Shown here one piece after another: positions 19,037 through 27,543 of a stretch of DNA of 55,601 bases. The notes beneath the pieces were generated by a model. The model was not told where the DNA came from. It was given only the letters and a program-made list of their open reading frames with translations, and did no database searches. A program made the translations under genes and the position numbers. The DNA lies in contig JAADJA010000096.1 in NCBI GenBank assembly GCA_013151015.1, positions 1 to 55,601 of the forward strand, in the 5' to 3' direction. Each line of letters begins with the position of its first letter. The stretch's first letter is position 1. This DNA comes from Chlorobiota bacterium. GTDB taxonomy: Bacteria; Bacteroidota; Bacteroidia; Bacteroidales; JAADJA01.

Positions 19037-19094
19037 AAGTAGGCAGTTTGCAATATGCAAACACACAAACTATCTACTTGCAAATTGCCTACTT
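19037..19094. repeat. Inverted heptamer-periodic repeat between ccoP and ccoG
   Basis: The arms AAGTAGGCAGTTTGCAA (19037-19053) and TTGCAAATTGCCTACTT (19078-19094) match at 16 of 17 positions. Inside sits a second palindrome, GTTTGCA-ATA-TGCAAAC (19046-19062). The left half reads as 7-bp units GCAGTTT, GCAATAT, GCAAACA. Similar heptamer units occur at 25948. Confidence 0.6.
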
Positions 19095-19140
19095 TGGCTT
19101 TCTGGCTTATTCTGGTTAGAAATGTTATGGATTAATACTA

Positions 19141-19179
19141 TTTGGCTATGGTGGTTTTTTTACCATAGCCAAATTTTTT
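19141..19179 (+). terminator. Rho-independent terminator after ccoP
   Basis: A perfect 12-bp stem (TTTGGCTATGGT at 19141-19152 with ACCATAGCCAAA at 19162-19173) and a 9-nt loop are followed by six T residues. It separates ccoS-NO-Q-P from ccoG, so ccoG probably has its own promoter in the 42 bp that follow or depends on read-through. Confidence 0.85.
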
Positions 19180-19221
19180 GACAAACATGCTACATATTGA
19201 ACACAATTAAATATTATAGAT

Positions 19222-20619
19222 ATGAGTGAAAAAAACCTTAAAGAAGAACATCATTCATCATATAGGGACAAGCTCTCGACTGTAAGCGAGGAAGGGAAAC
19301 GGGTCTGGGTCTATCCTAAAAAACCCAAAGGAAGGCATTATAATTACAGGAAGCTTGTTTCGGTTTTCCTGTTGGCCTTGTTTTTTGTAACACCATTCCT
19401 TAAATATAAGGGAGACCCTATTTTCCTTTTTAATATCATTGAACGGAAATTTATCCTTTTTGGAATGATTTTCTGGCCTCAGGACTTCCATCTTGTCGTA
19501 TTGTCACTTATTACATTTGTAGTCTTTATTATATTGTTCACCGTTGTTTACGGCAGGGTTTTTTGCGGATGGATATGCCCGCAAACCATTTTTATGGAAA
19601 TGGTATATCGGCAGGTGGAGTATATGATCGAAGGGGATTTCATGAAGCAAAAAAAACTTGACAAACAAGATTGGGACTTTGAAAAAACCTGGAAGAAAAG
19701 CCTGAAACACGTTCTCTTTTATATGATGTCGTTTGTTATCACAAACATATTTGCTTCGTATGTGCTTAGCATGGATAAACTATTGGGCTTATACCGGGAT
19801 GGATTCACTGCCCATGCAAAGTTTTTTATTGGCATAACGATCTTTTCGGGCGTTTACTACTTTATATATGCTTTTTTCAGGGAGCAGGTTTGCACCATAG
19901 CTTGCCCCTATGGAAGGTTGCAAGGGGTTTTCCTCGATGACAAGTCCATCGTGGTGGCCTATGATTACGTAAGGGGCGAACCCAGGGGAAAGAAGGAAAA
20001 GGGAGACTGCATCGCTTGTAACAGTTGCGTAAATGTTTGCCCTACGGGAATCGACATCCGCAATGGCACCCAACTGGAATGTATCAACTGTACTGCTTGT
20101 ATCGATGCCTGTGATGCCGTCATGGACAGGATTAAAAAACCCCGCGGCCTTATCCGTTATGATTCCGAAAAAGGGATAACCGAGAACGAACACAAAATAA
20201 TGAACCCCAGAACCATTGCCTATTCGGTGGTCTTGCTTATCCTTCTTGGTGTTGTGAGCACAATGCTGTTTTTAAGAACCGATTTTGAAACAACGATCTT
20301 AAGGCAAAGGGGAACATTGTTCCAAAAATACGGTGAGGACAGTTATAGCAATATTTATGAAATCGAATTTGTGAACAAAAGCCGAGAGAGGCATAAAGTG
20401 GGAATAAAACTGATTGAACCAAAAGGCAAGATTGTGATGATGACAGAAGACATTGTGGTAGAAAAAGGGCAAATCGGAAAGGGCAAATTCCTGACCGTAT
20501 TAAAAACATCGGAGTTAAAATCTTCACGGACTATTTTGAAATTCGGCCTTTATTCTGACAACAGACTTGTGGAGGAATATGAAGTAACTTTTGTAAGCCC
20601 ACGTAAAAAGGAGAGATAA
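19222..20619 (+). CDS. ccoG: Cytochrome c oxidase accessory protein CcoG
   Basis: This 465-residue polyferredoxin has about five membrane helices in its N-terminal 330 residues. It has the FixG-type cysteines 'CGWICPQT', 'CTIACPYGRLQG' and a two-cluster ferredoxin 'CIACNSCVNVCP ... CINCTACIDACD'. An IgD-like domain follows a further helix at about 335. CcoG is a copper reductase that helps load CuB of cbb3 oxidase. It heads the second cco transcription unit. Confidence 0.94.
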   Translation: MSEKNLKEEHHSSYRDKLSTVSEEGKRVWVYPKKPKGRHYNYRKLVSVFLLALFFVTPFLKYKGDPIFLFNIIERKFILFGMIFWPQDFHLVVLSLITFVVFIILFTVVYGRVFCGWICPQTIFMEMVYRQVEYMIEGDFMKQKKLDKQDWDFEKTWKKSLKHVLFYMMSFVITNIFASYVLSMDKLLGLYRDGFTAHAKFFIGITIFSGVYYFIYAFFREQVCTIACPYGRLQGVFLDDKSIVVAYDYVRGEPRGKKEKGDCIACNSCVNVCPTGIDIRNGTQLECINCTACIDACDAVMDRIKKPRGLIRYDSEKGITENEHKIMNPRTIAYSVVLLILLGVVSTMLFLRTDFETTILRQRGTLFQKYGEDSYSNIYEIEFVNKSRERHKVGIKLIEPKGKIVMMTEDIVVEKGQIGKGKFLTVLKTSELKSSRTILKFGLYSDNRLVEEYEVTFVSPRKKER

Positions 20620-20637
20620 ACCTTGTAAATTTGCATT

Positions 20638-21087
20638 ATGAAAATTAATTGGAATTGGGGAACAAAACTTTTTATTGCCACGGCCATTTTTATGCTGTTC
20701 CTGTTGGGGATGGTTTACATGACCACCTTACAGGACAGGTCGATGGTGGAGGATGCGTATTACCAGAAATCGATGGTTTACCAGGAAACGATGGACAAAA
20801 AAAACAATACGAAACAGCTTGAAGAACAGGTGCGGATCAATATGGGAAACGAATATTTATCAATTATGTTCCAGGACTTTTTCAAGCCTGAAAACATATC
20901 AGGGGAGATAAAAATATACAGGCCATCCGATATAAAACTGGATGTACATATCCCCATCAGGTTGGATTCCACCAGGGGTTTCCTTTTCCCAAAAAACAAA
21001 TTGGCCAAAGGGAAATATATCGTAAAGATTGACTACAAGGTTCGGGGAAAGGGATATTACCAGGAACAGGTGGTTTTTGTCGATTAA
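20638..21087 (+). CDS. ccoH: FixH/CcoH family cbb3 oxidase assembly protein
   Basis: This 149-residue protein has one N-terminal membrane helix (WGTKLFIATAIFMLFLLGMVYM), then 'DRSMVEDAYYQKSMVYQETM', which matches the FixH 'Y-x-x-L/M-x-Y' region, and a beta-sandwich end. It lies 18 bp after ccoG, as in ccoGHIS clusters. Here ccoI and ccoS are encoded elsewhere in the window. Confidence 0.88.
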   Translation: MKINWNWGTKLFIATAIFMLFLLGMVYMTTLQDRSMVEDAYYQKSMVYQETMDKKNNTKQLEEQVRINMGNEYLSIMFQDFFKPENISGEIKIYRPSDIKLDVHIPIRLDSTRGFLFPKNKLAKGKYIVKIDYKVRGKGYYQEQVVFVD

Positions 21088-21145
21088 ACGAGAATCTGCT
21101 TTCACACATTATATTAGTAACAGAACCGACATAAGTATTTATCAC

Positions 21146-21865
21146 ATGACCGGAATCCTCGAATTTTACATCGCTGCCCTTATCTTTGGGTTTTTCACCA
21201 GCTTCCATTGTATCGGGATGTGTGGCCCCATTGCCATCGCTTTGCCTTTAAAAAAGAACAACTGGGTTTCGAAAGTTATCAGTAGCCTGCTTTACAATTT
21301 TGGCCGCACTATTACCTATGGTGTCCTTGGGGCTGTTTTTGGCTTGCTTGGCAAGGGCTTTAAGATGTCGGGATTTCAGCAATGGGTTTCCATAGCCGTG
21401 GGAATACTAATGATACTTTCAGTCCTTTTCCCAATGATGTTCAAACAAAAACAGGTTTTCGACCGGATCATGTACGGTTTTGTTGGGAAAATGATCTCGG
21501 CATTCCGGAAACTGTTCCAGAAAAGCTCCTACCCTTCCCTGTTTTTTATCGGGCTGCTAAACGGTTTGTTGCCATGTGGCCCGGTATATGCGGCCATTGC
21601 ACTGGCCATAGTTGGCGGCGGGGTTATCTCCGGCTCTATTTATATGATCCTGTTTGGGATCGGGACAATCCCAATTATGCTCAGCCTAAACCTCATAGGC
21701 CATACCATCAGCCTAAGCATGAGGAACAAGATCAGGAAAATTGTCCCTGTATTTATTGTAATTATTGGACTTCTTTTTATCCTTCGGGGTTTGGAACTTG
21801 GGATTCCCTTCATCAGCCCTCCCGGAAAAATGCTGGTACCGCATGAAAAGATGATGATGCCCTAA
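21146..21865 (+). CDS. TauE/SafE (UreH-like) membrane protein of the cco cluster
   Basis: This 239-residue protein has about six membrane helices and the paired motifs 'FHCIGMCGP' near the N-terminus and 'GLLPCGPVY' in the middle. Both motifs are typical of the UreH/SafE-like transporters that sit next to cbb3 genes. The Cys/Met/His composition suggests metal, probably copper, handling for oxidase assembly, but the substrate is not proven. The frame is open further upstream, overlapping ccoH. I take the ATG at 21146 because the hydrophobic domain and conserved motif begin there. Confidence 0.85.
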   Translation: MTGILEFYIAALIFGFFTSFHCIGMCGPIAIALPLKKNNWVSKVISSLLYNFGRTITYGVLGAVFGLLGKGFKMSGFQQWVSIAVGILMILSVLFPMMFKQKQVFDRIMYGFVGKMISAFRKLFQKSSYPSLFFIGLLNGLLPCGPVYAAIALAIVGGGVISGSIYMILFGIGTIPIMLSLNLIGHTISLSMRNKIRKIVPVFIVIIGLLFILRGLELGIPFISPPGKMLVPHEKMMMP

Positions 21866-22103
21866 AGGGAAACTATGTTAAGCACAATTATACACCCATG
21901 CAAATAGAAAACAACCATAGGATAATTAATATCCTTTAAGTTGACTTTAAACCTTACCTAATTTATCGCTTTTTTTTTTCATTCAATCAAATTGCAGAGG
22001 TTTCAATTTCAAAAAAAAATAAATTCCCGCTACCCATTTTTATTGAAAATTCTTTATAAATTAGCCCGTTGAATCGAATTAATAAATTTAACATAAAAAC
22101 ATA

Positions 22104-23123
22104 ATGGAAAATATAGATTGGGGGAACTTACCCTTTGGTTATTTCAAGACAGATTACAACGTAAGGTGCTATTACAGAAATGGAAAATGGGGGGACATTG
22201 AGGTTTCCGATTCGGAATATATCAATATCCACATGGCAGCTACGGCTTTGCATTACGGACAAGAAGCCTTTGAAGGGATGAAGGTTTTCAGGGGAAAAGA
22301 CGGCAAAATCCGTGTATTTCGTTGGGAGGAAAACGCAAAACGGATGCAACGTTCCTGCAATGGGATCATGATGGCCGAACCCCCTGCCAAACTCTTTAAG
22401 CAGATGATGCTGAAAGTGATCAAGCTCAACGAAAAACACATCCCACCCCCTGGTTTGGGGGCTGCTTTATATATAAGGCCTTTGACAATTGGAAGTGGCC
22501 CACAGGTTGGCGTAAAACCGGCCGAGGAATATTTGTTCATGATATTTGTTGGCCCTGTTGGCCCTTATTTTAAGGAAGGTTTCAGCCCGGTGAATGTCCA
22601 GATCGTGACCGATTACGACCGGACCGCCCCCAACGGGACAGGCCATATCAAAGTTGGCGGGAATTATGCTGCAAGCCTCCGTCCTGCTGACAGGGCACAT
22701 AAAGAAGGCTTTTCGACCGTTTTGTTCCTCGATTCAAAAAACCACCAGTATATTGATGAGGCCGGCCCAGCCAATTTCTTTGGGATAAAGGGGAACACAT
22801 ATGTTACACCAGATTCGCACACTATCCTGCCCTCCATCACCAATATGAGTTTGCGTCAGATTGCAAAAGACCTGGGAATGACCGTTGAAAAAAGACCTGT
22901 CGCTCTGGATGAGCTGGAAAGTTTTGACGAAGTAGGCGCATGTGGAACAGCCGCAGTAATTTCTCCCATTAAGAAAATCGTGAACAGGGAAAGTGGCAAA
23001 GAATATAATTATTGCCTGAACGGGAAAGCCGGCCCAATCTCGACCAAATTGTACCAAACACTAAAAGGGATACAGGAAGGTGAAATCGAAGACAAACACG
23101 GATGGAATTTAATTGTTGAATAA
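22104..23123 (+). CDS. ilvE: Branched-chain amino acid aminotransferase (IlvE, class IV PLP fold)
   Basis: This 339-residue enzyme transfers the amino group between Leu/Ile/Val and 2-oxoglutarate. It has the type II BCAT features 'HYGQEAFEGMKVFRG', 'LYIRP', the PLP lysine in 'GHIKVGGNYAASL', 'DEAGPANFFGI' and the phosphate-binding 'GACGTAAVISPI'. Length fits the family. It is preceded by a 238-bp AT-rich gap with a T10 tract and is convergent with rlmN. Confidence 0.95.
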   Translation: MENIDWGNLPFGYFKTDYNVRCYYRNGKWGDIEVSDSEYINIHMAATALHYGQEAFEGMKVFRGKDGKIRVFRWEENAKRMQRSCNGIMMAEPPAKLFKQMMLKVIKLNEKHIPPPGLGAALYIRPLTIGSGPQVGVKPAEEYLFMIFVGPVGPYFKEGFSPVNVQIVTDYDRTAPNGTGHIKVGGNYAASLRPADRAHKEGFSTVLFLDSKNHQYIDEAGPANFFGIKGNTYVTPDSHTILPSITNMSLRQIAKDLGMTVEKRPVALDELESFDEVGACGTAAVISPIKKIVNRESGKEYNYCLNGKAGPISTKLYQTLKGIQEGEIEDKHGWNLIVE

Positions 23124-23158
23124 TCCCGGCCTTCAGTAATTCTTGATTTGCTGTCAAA

Positions 23159-24184
23159 CTAAACCGATTTCTCAATCTCTTTTGTGGAAAGCAAACCACA
23201 AGCAGCATCGATATCCTGTCCACGGGAGGCGCGCAATGTGGTACGGAGGCCTTTTTTGTTCAGGGCCTCCATAAAAGTGTTCAGTACGGGAAAGTCCGGG
23301 GAAACCCACTCGGAACCGGGAACGGGATGAAAACGGATAAGGTTGATACGGCAACGGATACCGTTTAAAAGTTTTGCCAGCTGGTTAACATGACGGGAAG
23401 TGTCGTTCAAACCCTTAAAGACAATGTACTCAAAGGAAACCCTTCGTTGTTTTCCAAAATCAAACTTACGGATGGCACTTATCACATGTTCGATGGGATG
23501 GTTGTTCTGTACAGGCATTAAATTTTTCCGCTCTTCATCAAAGGGAGTGTGCAGGCTTATTGCCAGATGGCATTCACTCTCCACAAGGAATTTCTCCATG
23601 GCAGGGATGACCCCAATAGTAGAAACCGTGATCCTGCGGGGGCTCATGGCAAAACCCCAATCGGAAGTGAGTATCTCTAGGCTTTGCATCACATTCTGGT
23701 AATTATCAAAAGGCTCGCCCATGCCCATATAAACAATGTTGGTAAGGTTTTCCCTTTCGGGCAGGCTCCTGACCTGGTTCACGATTTCACCTGCTGTCAG
23801 GTTTCCCTGAAAGCCTTGTTTCCCGGTCATACAAAACCTACAACCCATACGGCAACCCACCTGCGAAGATACGCAAAGCGTTGCCCTGCTTTTATCGGGG
23901 ATATAAGCGGCCTCCACAAATTTTCCGTCATGTACGGGAAATAGGTATTTTTTTGTCCCATCATTTGAAACCTGAACGGTTTTAAAAGGGGAAATACCCA
24001 AATCGAAATTATTCTCCAAAAGTGCACGTGCTTTCAGTGAGAGGTTCGTCATCTCCTCTATGGTAACAATCTCTTTTTTGTACAGCCAATCAGCAATTTG
24101 TTTTGCCGTAAAACCCGGAAGACCGAGGTGTTTCACTACTTCCTTTAACTGATCGAACGTTTTTCCAAATAATACCTCTTTCAT
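23159..24184 (-). CDS. rlmN: Dual-specificity rRNA/tRNA adenine C2-methyltransferase RlmN
   Basis: This 341-residue radical SAM enzyme methylates A2503 of 23S rRNA and A37 of some tRNAs. The cluster motif C-x3-C-x2-C reads CRMGCRFC. The SAM-binding 'GMGEPFDN' follows, and the C-terminal mobile catalytic cysteine is in 'DIDAACGLL'. A helical N-terminal RNA-binding part precedes the barrel. The -7 box TATCTTTG lies on the minus strand at 24217-24210. Confidence 0.96.
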   Translation of the reverse strand: MKEVLFGKTFDQLKEVVKHLGLPGFTAKQIADWLYKKEIVTIEEMTNLSLKARALLENNFDLGISPFKTVQVSNDGTKKYLFPVHDGKFVEAAYIPDKSRATLCVSSQVGCRMGCRFCMTGKQGFQGNLTAGEIVNQVRSLPERENLTNIVYMGMGEPFDNYQNVMQSLEILTSDWGFAMSPRRITVSTIGVIPAMEKFLVESECHLAISLHTPFDEERKNLMPVQNNHPIEHVISAIRKFDFGKQRRVSFEYIVFKGLNDTSRHVNQLAKLLNGIRCRINLIRFHPVPGSEWVSPDFPVLNTFMEALNKKGLRTTLRASRGQDIDAACGLLSTKEIEKSV

Positions 24185-24209
24185 ACATATACCACTTTGA
24201 ATACGGGCA

Positions 24210-24217
24210 CAAAGATA
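24210..24217 (-). promoter_or_regulatory. TAnnTTTG -7 box of rlmN
   Basis: The minus strand reads TATCTTTG, 26 bp upstream of the ATG, a normal spacing in Bacteroidota. No clear -33 element is seen. Confidence 0.45.
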
Positions 24218-24379
24218 AACAGCTTATTAGTACATTGGGGAAGTATTCTATTCGAGGGTACAAGAGATATTAAAACCGGAATATGGAAAGCAAATCCGTA
24301 CAGTTTTGTTGCCGCTATAAAAACACAAGGACCGCCCCTGTTAAAACATTTCCATTAATGGTTCATTATATGATTGACA

Positions 24380-24412
24380 AAAAAAGCAAAGTGATCCCTC
24401 CCTTGCTTTTTT
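24380..24412 (+). terminator. Hairpin with T-rich 3' arm, terminator-like
   Basis: A 10-bp perfect stem with a 13-nt loop has six Ts in its 3' arm. No plus-strand gene lies just upstream, so it could end a short untranslated RNA. It could instead be fortuitous. Confidence 0.35.
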
Positions 24413-24575
24413 GCACACAAGCAGAACTCCAAAAACATGGATCAGGGGAGCAAATTGCCCTTCATCATAAAATCGTTTTCCCTGTTCAAACTTAATTTAT
24501 TCCCGTTCAGCAAAATTTTGTTTGAATTACCTATAAGCCTATGTTTATTTGCCAAAAAACAGAATAGCACGGCTT

Positions 24576-25889
24576 ATGAAACTCAAACATCTTTCTTACG
24601 GATTATTTCTTTTTCTTTCGTTTTTATTCATTTACTCGTGTACGCACACACCTGAGGAAATCATCAAGCCCACACCACCGGGCAACGGGAATATAGACCC
24701 TCCAATCGATACCATTGCCTGCGACTCGTCCAATGTTACCTATCCGGGGACTGTTGTTCCATTGATGGATGCATACTGCTTTACTTGTCACAGTGGCCCA
24801 ACACCTTTGGGTGGCCTGGACTTTACGGATTATAGCCAATTATCATTTGTGGCCGAGAATGGAGCTTTGATCGGATCATTAAAACACTTTGAAGGATTTG
24901 AACCCATGCCACAGGGAGGCAAGCAGCTTTCGGATTGTGAAATTTCCCTGATTGAAATGTGGGTAAACGATACAACATTTACGACACCACCGGACACAAC
25001 CATCTGCGATTCGTCTTTTGTGACCTATCCCGGAACCGTGGTCCCCATTTTTGAAGCCCATTGTATTGGTTGCCATGGTCCACCAACACCTTTGGCCGGA
25101 ATTAATTTAACGAAGTTTGAAGATGTAGCTGTTATTGCCCAGAGTGGCCAGCTCATGGGATCCATCCTTCATTTGCCCGGATATTCGGAAATGCCCAAAA
25201 ACGGGCCTGCCCTCACGGATTGCGAAACGGCATTGATACAAAAATGGATAAACGACACGACCTTTACCACTGGTGGTGGTGGATCGCCCTGCGACCCGGA
25301 CACGGTTTACTTCCAAAATACCGTTTTACCTTTATTGCAATCAAGTTGCGCAATTACAGGTTGCCATGATGAAATCTCCCATGAGGAAGGGGTGATATTG
25401 ACCACCTATCAGAAAATAATGCAAACTGCCGAAATAAGTCCGTTTCAGCCCCTTAACAGTAAACTTTACGATGTGGTCAAAGATGATTTCCAGTCGGATA
25501 GGATGCCGCCAACTCCCGCCCCACCCTTTACGCAAGACCAAAAGGACATAATCTATGACTGGATTTTGCAAGGGGCTTTAAACAACTATTGCGAGAGTGA
25601 AGATTGTGATTCAGTAAATGTAACATTTTCGGGAACGGTTTTCCCAATTATCCAGAACAATTGCTACGGCTGTCATAGCGGCTCAAACCCAAGTGGTGGA
25701 ATAAGTCTCGCAAATTACAACCAGGTTAAAAATGCGGGAAGTATTCCCCCGGGAACAAGTGGCAGCCTTTTGGGGTCAATAACATGGGCCAGCGGGAATT
25801 CGCCCATGCCGAAAAACGGAAATAAATTATCGGATTGCAAAATTGCTCAAATCAATAAATGGATAGAGGATGGGATGCCTAACAACTAA
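24576..25889 (+). CDS. Lipoprotein with four c-type cytochrome modules
   Basis: This 437-residue protein has a signal peptide with lipobox 'IYSC' (C22), a Pro-rich linker and four repeats of about 95 residues. Repeats 1, 2 and 4 share 'CDS-x2-VTYPGTVVP', a CXXCH (CFTCH, CIGCH, CYGCH), 'GGI/L' near the haem, 'PMP' as likely axial Met, 'LSDCE' and a final 'WIND'. Repeat 3 has CAITGCH (CX4CH) and ends with 'RMPPTP'. Each full repeat has an extra cysteine pair outside the haem motif. It should be anchored in a periplasm-facing or surface membrane leaflet as a tetrahaem electron carrier. The ATG at 24576 begins a proper signal peptide; an earlier in-frame start does not. Confidence 0.87.
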   Translation: MKLKHLSYGLFLFLSFLFIYSCTHTPEEIIKPTPPGNGNIDPPIDTIACDSSNVTYPGTVVPLMDAYCFTCHSGPTPLGGLDFTDYSQLSFVAENGALIGSLKHFEGFEPMPQGGKQLSDCEISLIEMWVNDTTFTTPPDTTICDSSFVTYPGTVVPIFEAHCIGCHGPPTPLAGINLTKFEDVAVIAQSGQLMGSILHLPGYSEMPKNGPALTDCETALIQKWINDTTFTTGGGGSPCDPDTVYFQNTVLPLLQSSCAITGCHDEISHEEGVILTTYQKIMQTAEISPFQPLNSKLYDVVKDDFQSDRMPPTPAPPFTQDQKDIIYDWILQGALNNYCESEDCDSVNVTFSGTVFPIIQNNCYGCHSGSNPSGGISLANYNQVKNAGSIPPGTSGSLLGSITWASGNSPMPKNGNKLSDCKIAQINKWIEDGMPNN

Positions 25890-25947
25890 CATTAAACCTT
25901 TTGGGTCGGAGTTGGCTTCGGGCAGTGGCGACCAAGGTTGAAAAAAA

Positions 25948-25968
25948 GCAGTATGCAGTATGCAGTTG
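25948..25968 (+). repeat. Heptamer tandem repeat (GCAGTAT units)
   Basis: Three consecutive 7-bp units GCAGTAT, GCAGTAT, GCAGTTG lie in the spacer before the single-module cytochrome. The unit is related to those at 19043. Confidence 0.6.
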
Positions 25969-26010
25969 GCAAAATGACAAAAGCAATTATCAGAAACAAG
26001 AAAATACACG

Positions 26011-26382
26011 ATGCAAAGAATTATTAAATTAACACTTTTCATAACCGGGATATTTGTTTTCCATGCCTGTTATTTCGACAAGGAGGAACTTTTGTACCCT
26101 TCGGGGAACGGATGCGACACGACGAATGTGACATACTCGGGAACTGTTGCCCCCATCCTTGAAAACAACTGCAATACTTGCCATAGCGGAACAGATCCTT
26201 TTGCAGGGATTTTGACAGATAACTACGATGATTTGAAAACCATTGTGGACAATGGAAGGTTTTGGGGCGCAACTTCACATGACCCCAACTTTTCGCCCAT
26301 GCCAAAAGACCGGCCACAGCTTTCGGAATGTTCGCTTTTGCAAATTGATATCTGGATCAAAAACGGGGCATTGAATGATTGA
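26011..26382 (+). CDS. Single-module c-type cytochrome lipoprotein
   Basis: This 123-residue protein has lipobox 'FHAC' (C20) and one haem module C54-N-T-C-H58 with 'VTYSGTVAPIL' before and 'SPMPKDRPQLSECS' after. It is the same module as in the tetramodular lipoprotein 120 bp upstream, including the extra Cys pair ('GCDTTN' and 'SECS'). It probably arose by duplication and acts as a small electron carrier in the same chain. Confidence 0.87.
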   Translation: MQRIIKLTLFITGIFVFHACYFDKEELLYPSGNGCDTTNVTYSGTVAPILENNCNTCHSGTDPFAGILTDNYDDLKTIVDNGRFWGATSHDPNFSPMPKDRPQLSECSLLQIDIWIKNGALND

Positions 26383-26508
26383 TCGGAAAAAATGCACCAA
26401 GACACATCCCGCCACCTCATTACCAATCGCACCTTCTTCCCTGCTTTCGCATAGTTTTAGCGGAGCAAAGCCAAGAGGGTAGCTTAAAAAACAAAATTCG
26501 AAAAAAGA

Positions 26509-27414
26509 ATGAAACTGAAACTGATTAACGTACTCTTTATCTTTTTGGGGATCGGCAATGTTGCCGTTTCACAAGACGACCTGATGGATCTGCTCGGGAG
26601 CGATGAACCGACAACGAATTACACCTATGCAACCTTTAAGACCACACGGGTAATCAATGCCCAATCCGTGGAGAACCCGGCAAAAGGCGTATTGCTCTTT
26701 TTGATCCAGCACCGCTTCGGAAGGTTGAATTCCGGGGCTTATGAACTGTTTGGACTCGATCAGGCAACACTCCGCCTTGGCTTTGAATACGGTATTACTG
26801 AGAGGCTGGCCATTGGGATTGGAAGGAGCACTTACCAAAAAACCTTTGATGGTTTTGTGAAATACAAAGTACTGCAACAAAGCACCGGTTTGAAAAACAT
26901 GCCCATAACGCTAACCTATATCGCAACTGCCGACATCATTTCCTTGAAATGGGAAGATTATACCGACCCTGTCCGCAACAATTATTTCAGTTCACGGGTT
27001 TCATACACCCACCAACTTTTGCTTGCGCGGAAATTCAACAAAAGCCTGTCGTTGCAACTTATGCCAACAGTGGTCCATAAAAACCTGGTGAAATATGAAA
27101 ACGACAAAAACAACATCTATTCCCTGGGGCTTGGCGGCAGGTACAAAATCACCAACCGAACTTCCATCAATGCCGAGTATTTCTATGTTTTCCCTGACCA
27201 GGTCCATTCCGATATCGACAATTCCCTTTCCATTGGTTTTGATATTGAAACGGGCGGTCATGTTTTCCAATTGGTCTTCACGAATTCAAAAGCCATGTTC
27301 GACAGGGGGTTTATTACCGAAACGCAAGGAAAATGGGGGTTGGGGGATATTTATTTCGGGTTTAATATTTCCCGGGTCTTCACCTTACGTAAACCCGAGT
27401 CATTTAAAAAATAA
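26509..27414 (+). CDS. DUF5777-type outer-membrane beta-barrel protein
   Basis: This 301-residue protein has a signal peptide (cleavage near 'VAVSQ') and then an N-terminal 'DDLMDLL' segment followed by 'ATFKTTRVINAQSVENPAKGVLLFLIQHRFG'. I recognise these as the start of the DUF5777 family, which is annotated as a beta-barrel. The rest alternates aromatic and glycine-rich strands ('LRLGFEYGITERLAIGIGRS', 'SLGLGGRYKITNRTSINAEYFYVFP') and ends with a barrel-like strand. No enzymatic motif is visible. It follows the two haem lipoproteins, so it may be the porin part of a porin-cytochrome system. Confidence 0.8.
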   Translation: MKLKLINVLFIFLGIGNVAVSQDDLMDLLGSDEPTTNYTYATFKTTRVINAQSVENPAKGVLLFLIQHRFGRLNSGAYELFGLDQATLRLGFEYGITERLAIGIGRSTYQKTFDGFVKYKVLQQSTGLKNMPITLTYIATADIISLKWEDYTDPVRNNYFSSRVSYTHQLLLARKFNKSLSLQLMPTVVHKNLVKYENDKNNIYSLGLGGRYKITNRTSINAEYFYVFPDQVHSDIDNSLSIGFDIETGGHVFQLVFTNSKAMFDRGFITETQGKWGLGDIYFGFNISRVFTLRKPESFKK

Positions 27415-27543
27415 TGAAGTGCATTGACAATTGGATTTTGTGTAATTTTGAACGTTGATGTCTTTCGCGTCCAACAACTAATCAATTACCTGCATTTGCA
27501 AGCTACGGCCGGGCAGGCAACTAATTACCATTATTCCAAATCC

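Larger units (their letters stand above)
24185..24575. other. Gene-free stretch between rlmN and the tetramodular cytochrome
   Basis: Besides the rlmN promoter it contains one hairpin (AAAAAAGCAA at 24380-24389 with TTGCTTTTTT at 24403-24412) that resembles an intrinsic terminator on the plus strand. Short open frames here have no recognisable domains. The rest looks like plain AT-rich spacer. Confidence 0.5.

Noticed and set aside
19003-19119. A 38-codon frame between ccoP and its terminator
   Set aside because: Most of its codons fall within the heptamer palindrome and no ribosome site is seen, so it is better explained as repeat DNA.
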